In this document: positions 1 through 4,623 of the stretch, piece by piece
Layout: each line of letters opens with the position of its first letter
Position numbering within the stretch: position 1 is the stretch's first letter
Source: Armatimonadota bacterium
GTDB taxonomy: Bacteria > Armatimonadota > Fimbriimonadia > Fimbriimonadales > Fimbriimonadaceae
NCBI GenBank assembly: GCA_023392285.1
Contig: JAEVZK010000136.1
Span: forward strand, 1 to 5,511
Length of the DNA: 5,511 nt
Direction of reading: 5' to 3'
Notes under the pieces: generated by a model
Told to the model about the DNA's origin: nothing
Seen by the model: the letters and a program-made list of their open reading frames with translations, nothing else
Database searches by the model: none
Translations under genes and position numbers: made by a program

Positions 1-196
1 GGCCAGGCTCGAGCTCCGACGCCGTCTCGGTAAAGGCGGCCACTCCCCGCTCGCGAAACTGGACCATCCACCGGTCCAGCAAACTGGGTGCCAGATGATG
101 CTCACGGCAGGCCGCCGCCTTGCTCAATATCCCAGCATCGATCCGCGAACAAAGATCGAGTTTAAATATACTTGAATGTCTTCTGCGTGGTTTCAC
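1..196 (-). CDS. Transposase OrfA-like HTH protein (IS3/IS911 type), 5' part, runs off the left edge
   Basis: Reading the - strand from a GTG at 196-194 gives 65 uninterrupted residues, starting MKPRRRHSSIFKLDLCSRID and continuing through SKAAACREHHLAPSLLDRW (about residues 25-43) to the window edge. A basic start, an FKLDLC-type first helix, an 'AAACREHHLAPSLLDRW' helix-turn-helix and a following VQFRERG segment are the usual layout of the OrfA/Transposase_8 DNA-binding subunit of IS3-family elements. The OrfA leucine zipper and the OrfB integrase would lie outside the window. The start is well supported: AAGGAG lies 5 nt upstream (202-207), and an in-frame TAA at 206-208 excludes any earlier start. 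The family call is from motif memory. Another homeodomain-like HTH transposase, or an inactivated copy, is possible because the 3' part is not visible. Confidence 0.72.
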   Translation of the reverse strand, partial: MKPRRRHSSIFKLDLCSRIDAGILSKAAACREHHLAPSLLDRWMVQFRERGVAAFTETASELEPG

Positions 197-201
197 TTCT
201 T

Positions 202-207
202 CTCCTT
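202..207 (-). promoter_or_regulatory. Ribosome binding site of the transposase gene
   Basis: On the - strand AAGGAG sits 5 nt before the GTG at 196. It overlaps the in-frame stop that bounds the reading frame. This decides the GTG start, which would otherwise be easy to miss. Confidence 0.65.
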
Positions 208-252
208 AGAAGAGCTACCACTTAGTGTCTCACCAATTGTCCGCAGTCCACG

Positions 253-316
253 ACATCTCGACATCCCCACATCTCCACATCTCCACATCTCCACATCTCC
301 ACATCTCCACATCCCC
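253..316. repeat. Tandem array of eight 8-bp units (ACATCTCC)
   Basis: Eight contiguous octamers fill 64 bp. The five central copies (269-308) are identical ACATCTCC; the outer ones are variants: ACATCTCG (253), ACATCCCC (261) and ACATCCCC (309). Since 8 is not a multiple of 3, all three frames are used in turn, which gives a spurious 8-residue peptide repeat of the HISTSPHL type on + and a CGDVEMWR type on -. There are no spacers, so it is not a CRISPR. Such short perfect arrays expand and contract by polymerase slippage. It lies between the IS end and the operon leader. Confidence 0.93.
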
Positions 317-328
317 ATAGCCTCGACC

Positions 329-360
329 AAAGCCCGTAATCCTCCCGACGAGCGGGCTTT
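329..360. terminator. Hairpin with 8-bp perfect stem, terminator- or attenuator-like
   Basis: AAAGCCCG at 329-336 is the exact reverse complement of CGGGCTTT at 353-360, with a 16-nt loop. The A-flanked, GC-cored, T-ending stem looks like a small bidirectional intrinsic terminator, but only three T residues follow and all are inside the stem. No + strand gene ends upstream in view, so it may be a relic terminator of a gene displaced by the IS, or a leader element of the pilus operon. Confidence 0.4.
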
Positions 361-373
361 CCCTATCGGGAAA
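358..373. promoter_or_regulatory. Alternative hairpin overlapping the preceding one
   Basis: TTTCCC (358-363) pairs with GGGAAA (368-373) around a TATC loop. It can be extended with one bulged A to GC at 356-357 and 375-376. It shares bases 356-360 with the right arm of the 329-360 hairpin, so the two cannot form at once. A third pairing, TCCCGA (343-348) with TCGGGA (366-371), also competes. Function is not established. Confidence 0.3.
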
Positions 374-389
374 AGCATGTTTCGTGCGG

Positions 390-415
390 AAATCTCAGAC
401 CTACCCTGAGGTTTT
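390..415 (+). terminator. Possible leader terminator/attenuator upstream of the pilus operon
   Basis: AAATCTCAG (390-398) pairs with CTGAGGTTT (406-414) as nine base pairs including one G-U, around a 7-nt loop, and is followed by a further T and a T-containing stretch. This has the shape of a weak intrinsic terminator reading towards the operon, about 50 nt before its first start codon. If a promoter lies further upstream it could attenuate transcription. If the promoter lies after it, it would insulate the operon from read-through. Confidence 0.35.
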
Positions 416-465
416 GCGTTTGAAATCCCGATCAATTTACTGGGATCGGAGGGAGTACCTACTGC

Positions 466-1284
466 ATGTACGAAGCATATTGGGGTTTAACAGAAGCGCC
501 GTTTAGTCTAACGCCGGATCCGCGGTTTCTCTTTATGAGCCGGGGCCACGAAGACGCGCTGATGATGTTGCACTACGCGGTAACGCGCAACAAAGGGGCA
601 GCGATGCTGTCAGGCGATATCGGTTTGGGCAAGACGACGGTGAGTCGGCGATTGCTCGAATTGCTCGATCCGGTGAAGAACCGAGTTGTGATGATCGTAA
701 ATCCGATCCTCACTCCAACGCAGATCATTCAGGAAATTCTGCTTCAACTCGACATCAAGTGCGATTCGAAGAATCGACAAGTCTTGGTCGCGGAGCTTCA
801 TAAGCAGCTCCTCACCTGGTACGAACTTGGGAAACGGGTTGTGGTGATCGTCGATGAGGCGCACCTCATTCGCAACAGCGGCACGCTCGAGGAGCTGCGA
901 CTGTTGCTGAACTGCCAGATGAACGACCAGTTCCTCGTGAACTTGCTCCTTCTCGGGCAAATCGAGCTCAAGGCCAAGTTGAAGAAAGTGCCTGCGCTTG
1001 AACAGCGTCTTGCTGTACGACAGAGTATCAAGCCGCTCAACGAGGTTGAGACCGGCGAAATGATCATGCACCGCATGCGGGTGGCTGGATATACCGGCGA
1101 AAACGGTCCGTTCACCCCCGACGCGATTTTTGAGATTCATAAATATTCGAAAGGCGCCCCGCGCTTGATCAGCCAAATCGCTGACAACGCGCTGATGATC
1201 GCGTTCGCTCGAAAGCTGAAGATGATCGATGGATTTCTTGTCCACGAGATCGTCTCAGAGCACTCCGGAAAGGAGGCCGCATGA
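466..1284 (+). CDS. ExeA/GspA-like AAA+ ATPase, first gene of the pilus operon
   Basis: This 272-residue cytoplasmic ATPase resembles ExeA/GspA and MshM, proteins found with type II secretion and type IV pilus systems. It opens with MYEAYWGLTEAPFSLTPDPR, the usual 'GL..PF...PDP..L' lead-in of the family. Walker A is GDIGLGKTT (residues 50-58, K56), Walker B is VVVIVDEAH (125-133, D130/E131), a sensor-1-like LLLLGQ lies at 160-165, a possible arginine finger is R181 in ALEQR, and sensor-2-like GAPRL is at 230-234. There is no membrane segment and no peptidoglycan-binding domain, so it corresponds only to the ATPase half of Aeromonas ExeA, which is about twice as long. The start follows GGAGGGAG by about 10 nt. 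Its stop overlaps the next gene by 4 nt. In this operon it may help insert or place the secretin, or act as an accessory ATPase; that role is inferred. It is not a PilB/PilT motor, since the Asp/His boxes of that family are absent. Confidence 0.85.
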   Translation: MYEAYWGLTEAPFSLTPDPRFLFMSRGHEDALMMLHYAVTRNKGAAMLSGDIGLGKTTVSRRLLELLDPVKNRVVMIVNPILTPTQIIQEILLQLDIKCDSKNRQVLVAELHKQLLTWYELGKRVVVIVDEAHLIRNSGTLEELRLLLNCQMNDQFLVNLLLLGQIELKAKLKKVPALEQRLAVRQSIKPLNEVETGEMIMHRMRVAGYTGENGPFTPDAIFEIHKYSKGAPRLISQIADNALMIAFARKLKMIDGFLVHEIVSEHSGKEAA

Positions 1285-1736
1285 ACTTTGCCGATGCGAT
1301 CAGACGCGCGGCCCAAGTCAGCGGCGCGCCCCTCGGCCAGCCCGAGCCGCGCAGCGAAGAAGTAGAACCGGCGGCCGCAGCTGTCAACCACACTTTCGAT
1401 CAGCCAGCGAAGGCTGAGGAGCAAACCATGGATTTCAACAAAAGGGAAGGGCAAGAGGAAACGTCCGCTCATCCAGTCAACGGCCATGTCGTTCGACTTG
1501 AGCTCGTCCTCACCCCCGAACAACTCAAGGGTCTGTTTGGCGCAGTGGTCGCCAATCAGCACAGTGTCATGACACTTCGTGAAGCCGCGAACTATCTCCG
1601 CATCAATGCTCATGCATTGGAAGAGATGGCTGGCGCTGGCGAAGTACCTGGACTGCTGGTCGATAGTAAGTGGCGATTCACTCGCCAGGGCCTGGATGAC
1701 TGGCTGAACACGCATTCGAAACGAAAGGAAGCCTAA
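1281..1736 (+). CDS. Small HTH (MerR/excisionase-type) protein inside the pilus operon
   Basis: A 151-residue protein. Residues 1-12 (MNFADAIRRAAQ) look like a short amphipathic helix. Residues 13-65 are rich in A, E, P and Q and probably disordered. Residues 70-95 contain VRLELVLTPEQLKGLF. Residues 97-143 form a helix-turn-helix of the HTH_17/excisionase (BldC-like) type: MTLREAANYLRIN, then a basic-hydrophobic turn with LLVDSKWRF, then GLDDWL. The start at 1281 has AAAGGAGG 4 nt upstream and an ATGA overlap with the ATPase gene, so translation is probably coupled. A second in-frame ATG at 1428 (residue 50) also has a good ribosome site. The stop is 6 nt before pilM. It could be an operon regulator or a DNA-free adaptor for the ATPase; the sequence does not decide. 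I do not recognise a named family member. Confidence 0.75.
   Translation: MNFADAIRRAAQVSGAPLGQPEPRSEEVEPAAAAVNHTFDQPAKAEEQTMDFNKREGQEETSAHPVNGHVVRLELVLTPEQLKGLFGAVVANQHSVMTLREAANYLRINAHALEEMAGAGEVPGLLVDSKWRFTRQGLDDWLNTHSKRKEA
1416..1421 (+). promoter_or_regulatory. Internal ribosome binding site before an in-frame ATG of the HTH gene
   Basis: GAGGAG lies 6 nt upstream of ATG 1428-1430, in frame with the HTH gene. Starting there would give a 102-residue form that keeps the complete HTH and drops the low-complexity N-terminal part. It may be chance, because GAG codons for Glu produce this motif readily. Confidence 0.35.
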
Positions 1737-1742
1737 AAGAAA

Positions 1743-2822
1743 ATGGGTCTGTTCTCTAAGAAAACGAACGTCGGTGTAGACATCGGCCACCACTCGATCA
1801 AGGTGATGCAGCTCGAAAAGAGCGGCGACTCCTATAAAGTGTCGAAGTTGGCGGTCGCCCCTACGCCGAAGGAAGCGCTCCGCGACGGAGTGGTCGTCGA
1901 TCCGGCGCTGATGGGTCTCGTACTCAAGCAGCTCCTGAAAGACAATCATATCTCCGCTACATCGGCGCTCATAGCGGTCGCCGGCGGCTCGGTGGTCGTT
2001 CGCCCAGTGCGCATCCCGAAGATGGCCGAAGCCACTCTTCGCCGTTCGATGAAGCTGGAGGCCGGACGATACATTCCATCGAGCGCGGAAGACAGCTACA
2101 TCGAATTTGAGATCACCGGAGACGCCGAGGACAACCAGATGGACGTTCTCATGGTCGCTGCTCCGAAGGATATCGTCGAGAGCCGAATGCAAGCTTGCCG
2201 AGAGGCGGGCTTGGAGACTGAGGCGGTGGACGTGGAGGTCTTTGCCGCCTACCGTTCACTGGTCGAAGCAGACCCGACGAAAGACTTCACCGAGAAGACG
2301 GTGGCTCTCATCGATGTTGGCTCTGCCACCACCAGCGTGAGCGTCGTCCAGAAGGGATTTTTCGTGATGTCACGAACGATTCCGAACGGCGGACACATGC
2401 TGACGGAGGCTCTGACGAATTACTTTAAGATTTCCGAAGAAGATGCTGAGACTGGAAAGGCTCAGCTCGACTTCCGAGAACTGCTGACGGAAGAGAAGCC
2501 AAAGGAGAATCCTCCACTTCGCGTCCTGCAGCCGCACGTCGACGATCTCGTCCGGGAGATCCGACGCTCACTCAACTACTACCAGTCTCAGCAAGCCGAA
2601 GGATCGCAATCCAGCACCGTCGACGCCCTCCTCCTTACGGGTGGTGGAGCGAAGATGAACGGATTGGGATCGTATCTCGGCCACAAGCTCGGTATCGAGA
2701 TGATCGAGCTGGACGTGTTTGAGAACTCTCGTTTTCTCCATGCAGGCGAGGAGGGCCAAAAGGGTTCCGACCTTAGCGTCGTCACCGGCCTTGCTCTGCG
2801 ACCTTATGGGAAGGCGGCGTAA
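1743..2822 (+). CDS. pilM: Type IV pilus assembly protein PilM (actin-like ATPase)
   Basis: PilM is a cytoplasmic actin/FtsA-fold protein that binds ATP and the cytoplasmic tail of PilN, linking the inner-membrane alignment complex to the assembly motors. The 359-residue length is normal. The N-terminal phosphate-1 motif is NVGVDIGHHSIKVMQL (residues 9-24), phosphate-2 is ALIDVGSATTSVSVV (188-202) and the adenosine motif is LLLTGGGAKMNGLGSYL (296-312). KKTNVGVDIG near the start and VTGLALRP near the end are typical of the family. The ribosome site is weak: AAAGGA ends 13 nt before the ATG, with an A/G-rich stretch between, so coupling to the HTH gene 6 nt upstream is likely. Its stop is 2 nt before pilN. 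No key motif is missing. Confidence 0.95.
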   Translation: MGLFSKKTNVGVDIGHHSIKVMQLEKSGDSYKVSKLAVAPTPKEALRDGVVVDPALMGLVLKQLLKDNHISATSALIAVAGGSVVVRPVRIPKMAEATLRRSMKLEAGRYIPSSAEDSYIEFEITGDAEDNQMDVLMVAAPKDIVESRMQACREAGLETEAVDVEVFAAYRSLVEADPTKDFTEKTVALIDVGSATTSVSVVQKGFFVMSRTIPNGGHMLTEALTNYFKISEEDAETGKAQLDFRELLTEEKPKENPPLRVLQPHVDDLVREIRRSLNYYQSQQAEGSQSSTVDALLLTGGGAKMNGLGSYLGHKLGIEMIELDVFENSRFLHAGEEGQKGSDLSVVTGLALRPYGKAA

Positions 2823-2824
2823 CC

Positions 2825-3412
2825 ATGCCATACATTAACTTAATCGAAGAGCAGCGTTTGGCGATCAGAGCCAACGAGCGCTCGGCAAGAACATTCTTTG
2901 TGGTCTTCGTCAGCGTTCTCGTGGCCAGCGCAGGCGCTTATGGATTCTTTACGTTCCAAGCCGAATCACTTGCGGGCCAAGCCGCGGAAGTGGAAGCCCA
3001 GAACCAGAAGAACGCTCCGCTGGTGAAAGAGATCGAAGCGAATCAAAAGCTCATTGCGGAGCTGACGCCTCGCTTGAGCACTCTCACCGATGCGCAGCTA
3101 ATGACTGACCGCTGGAATCGGCTTCTGAAGCATTTGACGATGCAGACGCCGAACAGCGCTTGGCTCACTGGGATGCGATGCACGTTCAGCGATCCGCTCA
3201 AGCCGATTGAAATCAGCTTCAACGGAGCCGCCGAGGCGCAAGCACCGATCGGCGAGTTCATGCTCCGGCTCCAAAATCTGCCCGATCTCGAAAACGTGAA
3301 CCTCAAGTACACGAACGAGAAGCTCATCGCCACTCAAACGGCGACCGAGTTTGAGATCGGTGCCGATATTGTGGACACCGCCGAGAAGAAGGTCAAGGAG
3401 GAGGCTAACTAA
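2825..3412 (+). CDS. pilN: Type IV pilus inner-membrane alignment protein PilN
   Basis: A bitopic inner-membrane protein of 195 residues, close to the family length. The short cytoplasmic tail MPYINLIEEQRLA carries the PilM-binding INL motif. A single membrane segment follows at about residues 23-43, then a probable coiled coil at about 45-85 (AAEVEAQNQKNAPLVKEIEA and on). A C-terminal alpha/beta domain at about 108-184 includes SAWLTGM and an alternating-hydrophobic strand near IEISFNG; this is the ferredoxin-like part that pairs with PilO. The usual proline of INLLP is replaced (INLIEE), so the tail is a variant. The gene begins 2 nt after the pilM stop, with AAGG about 10 nt upstream. The call rests on topology, the tail motif and position. 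Confidence 0.92.
   Translation: MPYINLIEEQRLAIRANERSARTFFVVFVSVLVASAGAYGFFTFQAESLAGQAAEVEAQNQKNAPLVKEIEANQKLIAELTPRLSTLTDAQLMTDRWNRLLKHLTMQTPNSAWLTGMRCTFSDPLKPIEISFNGAAEAQAPIGEFMLRLQNLPDLENVNLKYTNEKLIATQTATEFEIGADIVDTAEKKVKEEAN
3395..3404 (+). promoter_or_regulatory. Strong ribosome binding site deciding the pilO start
   Basis: AAGGAGGAGG lies inside the last codons of pilN, 9 nt before ATG 3414. It favours this start over the in-frame ATG at 3351. Confidence 0.7.
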
Positions 3413-3413
3413 G

Positions 3414-4049
3414 ATGACGAAATCACCAAATCCAAAAACGTTCATGCTTCTGGCAATCGGAGCTCTCTTTGTGGGCGGGGCGCTTACTTACTTCGCTTAT
3501 GGCAACATGGGCAACCAGGAAGCGAATCTCGCGAAGCTGAAGGCTGATTCCAAGGACAGCAAAACGCTCCAGCAGGATCTTGAACAGAGCAAAGTCGAAC
3601 TGAACGACAGCACCGTCAAGATGCAGCACCTGGAGCAGAGCGTTCCTGAATTCGCCTATGTTCCCACCATGCTCCAGGAATTGGAGAAGGTGGGCAAGAA
3701 TTCCGGCATCGAAGTGATTGGCGTGCGACCCATGCCAACACCCGTAGTCGCGAAAAAGGAAGATGAAGGCTCTTCATCGTCTCGAAGAAAGCCTTTTCAG
3801 GCGCTGGACATCGAAGTCAAAGGACGTGGCAAGTACCGTTCGGTGATGAATTTCATCGACGCGATGAGCACGTTCCCGAAAATCGTTTCCGCGCGGACGG
3901 TCGAACTGACCCCCAAGAGCGATCCCGACTCGAACGAAACTCTGCTGGAAGTAACCATCCAGCTCCGAGCGTTCGTGTTCTCGCCTCCGGCAGGAGCGCC
4001 GGGCAATGTTCGAACCGCCATGAGTGAGGGTGGCAACCATGCAGGGTGA
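3414..4049 (+). CDS. pilO: Type IV pilus inner-membrane alignment protein PilO
   Basis: A 211-residue bitopic protein, usual for PilO. It has a short cytoplasmic tail (MTKSPNPKT), a membrane segment at about residues 10-29 (FMLLAIGALFVGGALTYFAY), a coiled-coil region at about 35-75 rich in K, E, Q and L, and a C-terminal domain from about 78 to 195. That domain shows the PilO-type order: VPTMLQELEKVGKNSGI, then a strand ending in ALDIEVKGRGKYRSVMNFID, then LLEVTIQLRAF. The start at 3414 is chosen because AAGGAGGAGG (3395-3404) precedes it at normal spacing, it lies 1 nt after the pilN stop, and the membrane helix follows at the right distance. The open frame extends upstream to an ATG at 3351, but that would overlap pilN by 62 nt and add an arginine-rich peptide, so I reject it. 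It forms the PilN-PilO heterodimer. Confidence 0.9.
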   Translation: MTKSPNPKTFMLLAIGALFVGGALTYFAYGNMGNQEANLAKLKADSKDSKTLQQDLEQSKVELNDSTVKMQHLEQSVPEFAYVPTMLQELEKVGKNSGIEVIGVRPMPTPVVAKKEDEGSSSSRRKPFQALDIEVKGRGKYRSVMNFIDAMSTFPKIVSARTVELTPKSDPDSNETLLEVTIQLRAFVFSPPAGAPGNVRTAMSEGGNHAG

Positions 4050-4623
4050 TAAGAAGAAATTTATTGTGCTAGGCGTCCTGGCACTGCTGATCGTGTGCGT
4101 TGGAGCATTCCAATTCATGCAGATGGGTAGTCCGGCGACTCCTCCGGCGCAAGCCGAGAAGCCCAAGGAAACCAGCGTCGAGCCGGCAAAGGAAGAGGTG
4201 AAGAACCCTCTGCTAGTCGCCGCGCTGCCAGTGCGGGATCCATTTGAGCCTCCGGCTGCAGCGCAGGAGAAGAAGACTCCGGAGATCAAGCCAGAACCGG
4301 CGCCTCAACCGGGGCCGGTGGGCAAAATGCCTCCCGTCGAGATTGGCGGCTCCATGCCGAGCGCCGGCTTTGGCGGAGACGTGGCACCCGTCGTAGTGCC
4401 AGCTCCGGAATTCCATATGAGCTACACCCTGAGCGGCACCATGCTCGGGTCCAAGCCACTCGCCATTTTCAGCGACGTATCGGGCAACCAGCGAATCGTT
4501 CCCATCGGGGGTTCGATCGATGCCGATACGACCGTTCTAGATGTTCAAAAACGCACCGTGACCGTTAAGTTTCACGGTAAGACGCTACGGCTAACCGTGG
4601 AAGGGAATCCAAATGACAAGTAA
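4039..4623 (+). CDS. pilP: PilP/GspC-like pilus alignment protein
   Basis: A 194-residue protein in the pilP position. It has a basic tail (MQGDKKK) and a membrane segment at about residues 8-28. A long Pro/Ala/Glu/Lys-rich linker (31-125) contains the RDPFEPP motif at 66-72, a hallmark of PilP and GspC proteins. A compact beta-rich domain at about 127-188 begins YTLSGTMLGSKPLAIFSD and matches the homology-region domain that docks on the secretin N0 domain. Unlike proteobacterial PilP there is no lipobox: Cys20 is preceded by LIV and lies within the helix, so anchoring should be by the helix, as in GspC. ATG 4039 overlaps pilO by 11 nt and follows GAGGGTGG; an in-frame GTG at 4024 lacks a ribosome site. 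A Thermus-type PilW is an alternative by position, but the motif argues against it. Confidence 0.78.
   Translation: MQGDKKKFIVLGVLALLIVCVGAFQFMQMGSPATPPAQAEKPKETSVEPAKEEVKNPLLVAALPVRDPFEPPAAAQEKKTPEIKPEPAPQPGPVGKMPPVEIGGSMPSAGFGGDVAPVVVPAPEFHMSYTLSGTMLGSKPLAIFSDVSGNQRIVPIGGSIDADTTVLDVQKRTVTVKFHGKTLRLTVEGNPNDK
4599..4606 (+). promoter_or_regulatory. Ribosome binding site of pilQ within the upstream gene
   Basis: GGAAGGGA lies in the last codons of the pilP-like gene, 6 nt before ATG 4613. It supports a start that overlaps the upstream gene by 11 nt and places the signal peptide at the N-terminus. Confidence 0.65.

Larger units (their letters stand above)
1..250 (-). mobile_element. Probable terminal part of an IS3-like insertion sequence
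   Basis: The transposase fragment reads leftwards out of the window, so the element's upstream end should lie just right of base 196. On the - strand, the sequence beginning at 250 reads TGGACTGCGGACAATTGGTG and starts with TG, as IS3-family ends do. It leaves a 54-nt leader before the GTG, a usual distance for this family. To its right the sequence changes abruptly to an octamer array at 253. The exact boundary at 250 is inferred: the opposite inverted repeat and target duplication cannot be seen here. Confidence 0.4.
251..465. other. Non-coding leader of the pilus operon
   Basis: This stretch between the IS end and the first operon start holds the octamer array and the hairpins listed separately. 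I found no convincing -35/-10 pair and no -24/-12 (sigma-54) element. One more short inverted repeat, CCGATC (428-433) with GATCGG (444-449), ends on the Shine-Dalgarno region GGAGGGAG (448-455) of the first gene and might mask it weakly. The open frames crossing this region come from the repeat and are not taken as genes. Confidence 0.6.

Noticed and set aside
253..316. CRISPR array
   Set aside because: The units are contiguous 8-mers without spacers, too short for CRISPR repeats.
176..409. 77-residue + strand frame (and the 80-residue - strand frame at 193-435) across the octamer array
   Set aside because: The predicted peptides are mostly the translated octamer repeat, have no good ribosome site and lie over the IS end and hairpins.
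414..442. TTGCGT plus TTACTG as a sigma-70 promoter
   Set aside because: The spacing is 17 nt, but the -10 box matches the consensus poorly; I did not call it.
610..1245. - strand open frame of 211 residues
   Set aside because: It is a shadow of the AAA+ ATPase gene, whose Walker motifs on the + strand are decisive.
1137..2192. Long - strand open frame of 351 residues
   Set aside because: It lies antisense to the ATPase, HTH and pilM genes, has no recognisable domain and no coherent composition; long antisense frames are common opposite GC-rich genes.
3351..3413. Upstream ATG extension of pilO
   Set aside because: It would overlap pilN by 62 nt, adds an arginine-rich peptide ahead of the membrane helix, and has no ribosome site as good as the one before 3414.
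4024..4038. GTG start for the PilP-like gene
   Set aside because: No ribosome site precedes it, while ATG 4039 has GAGGGTGG upstream and gives a normal basic tail before the helix.
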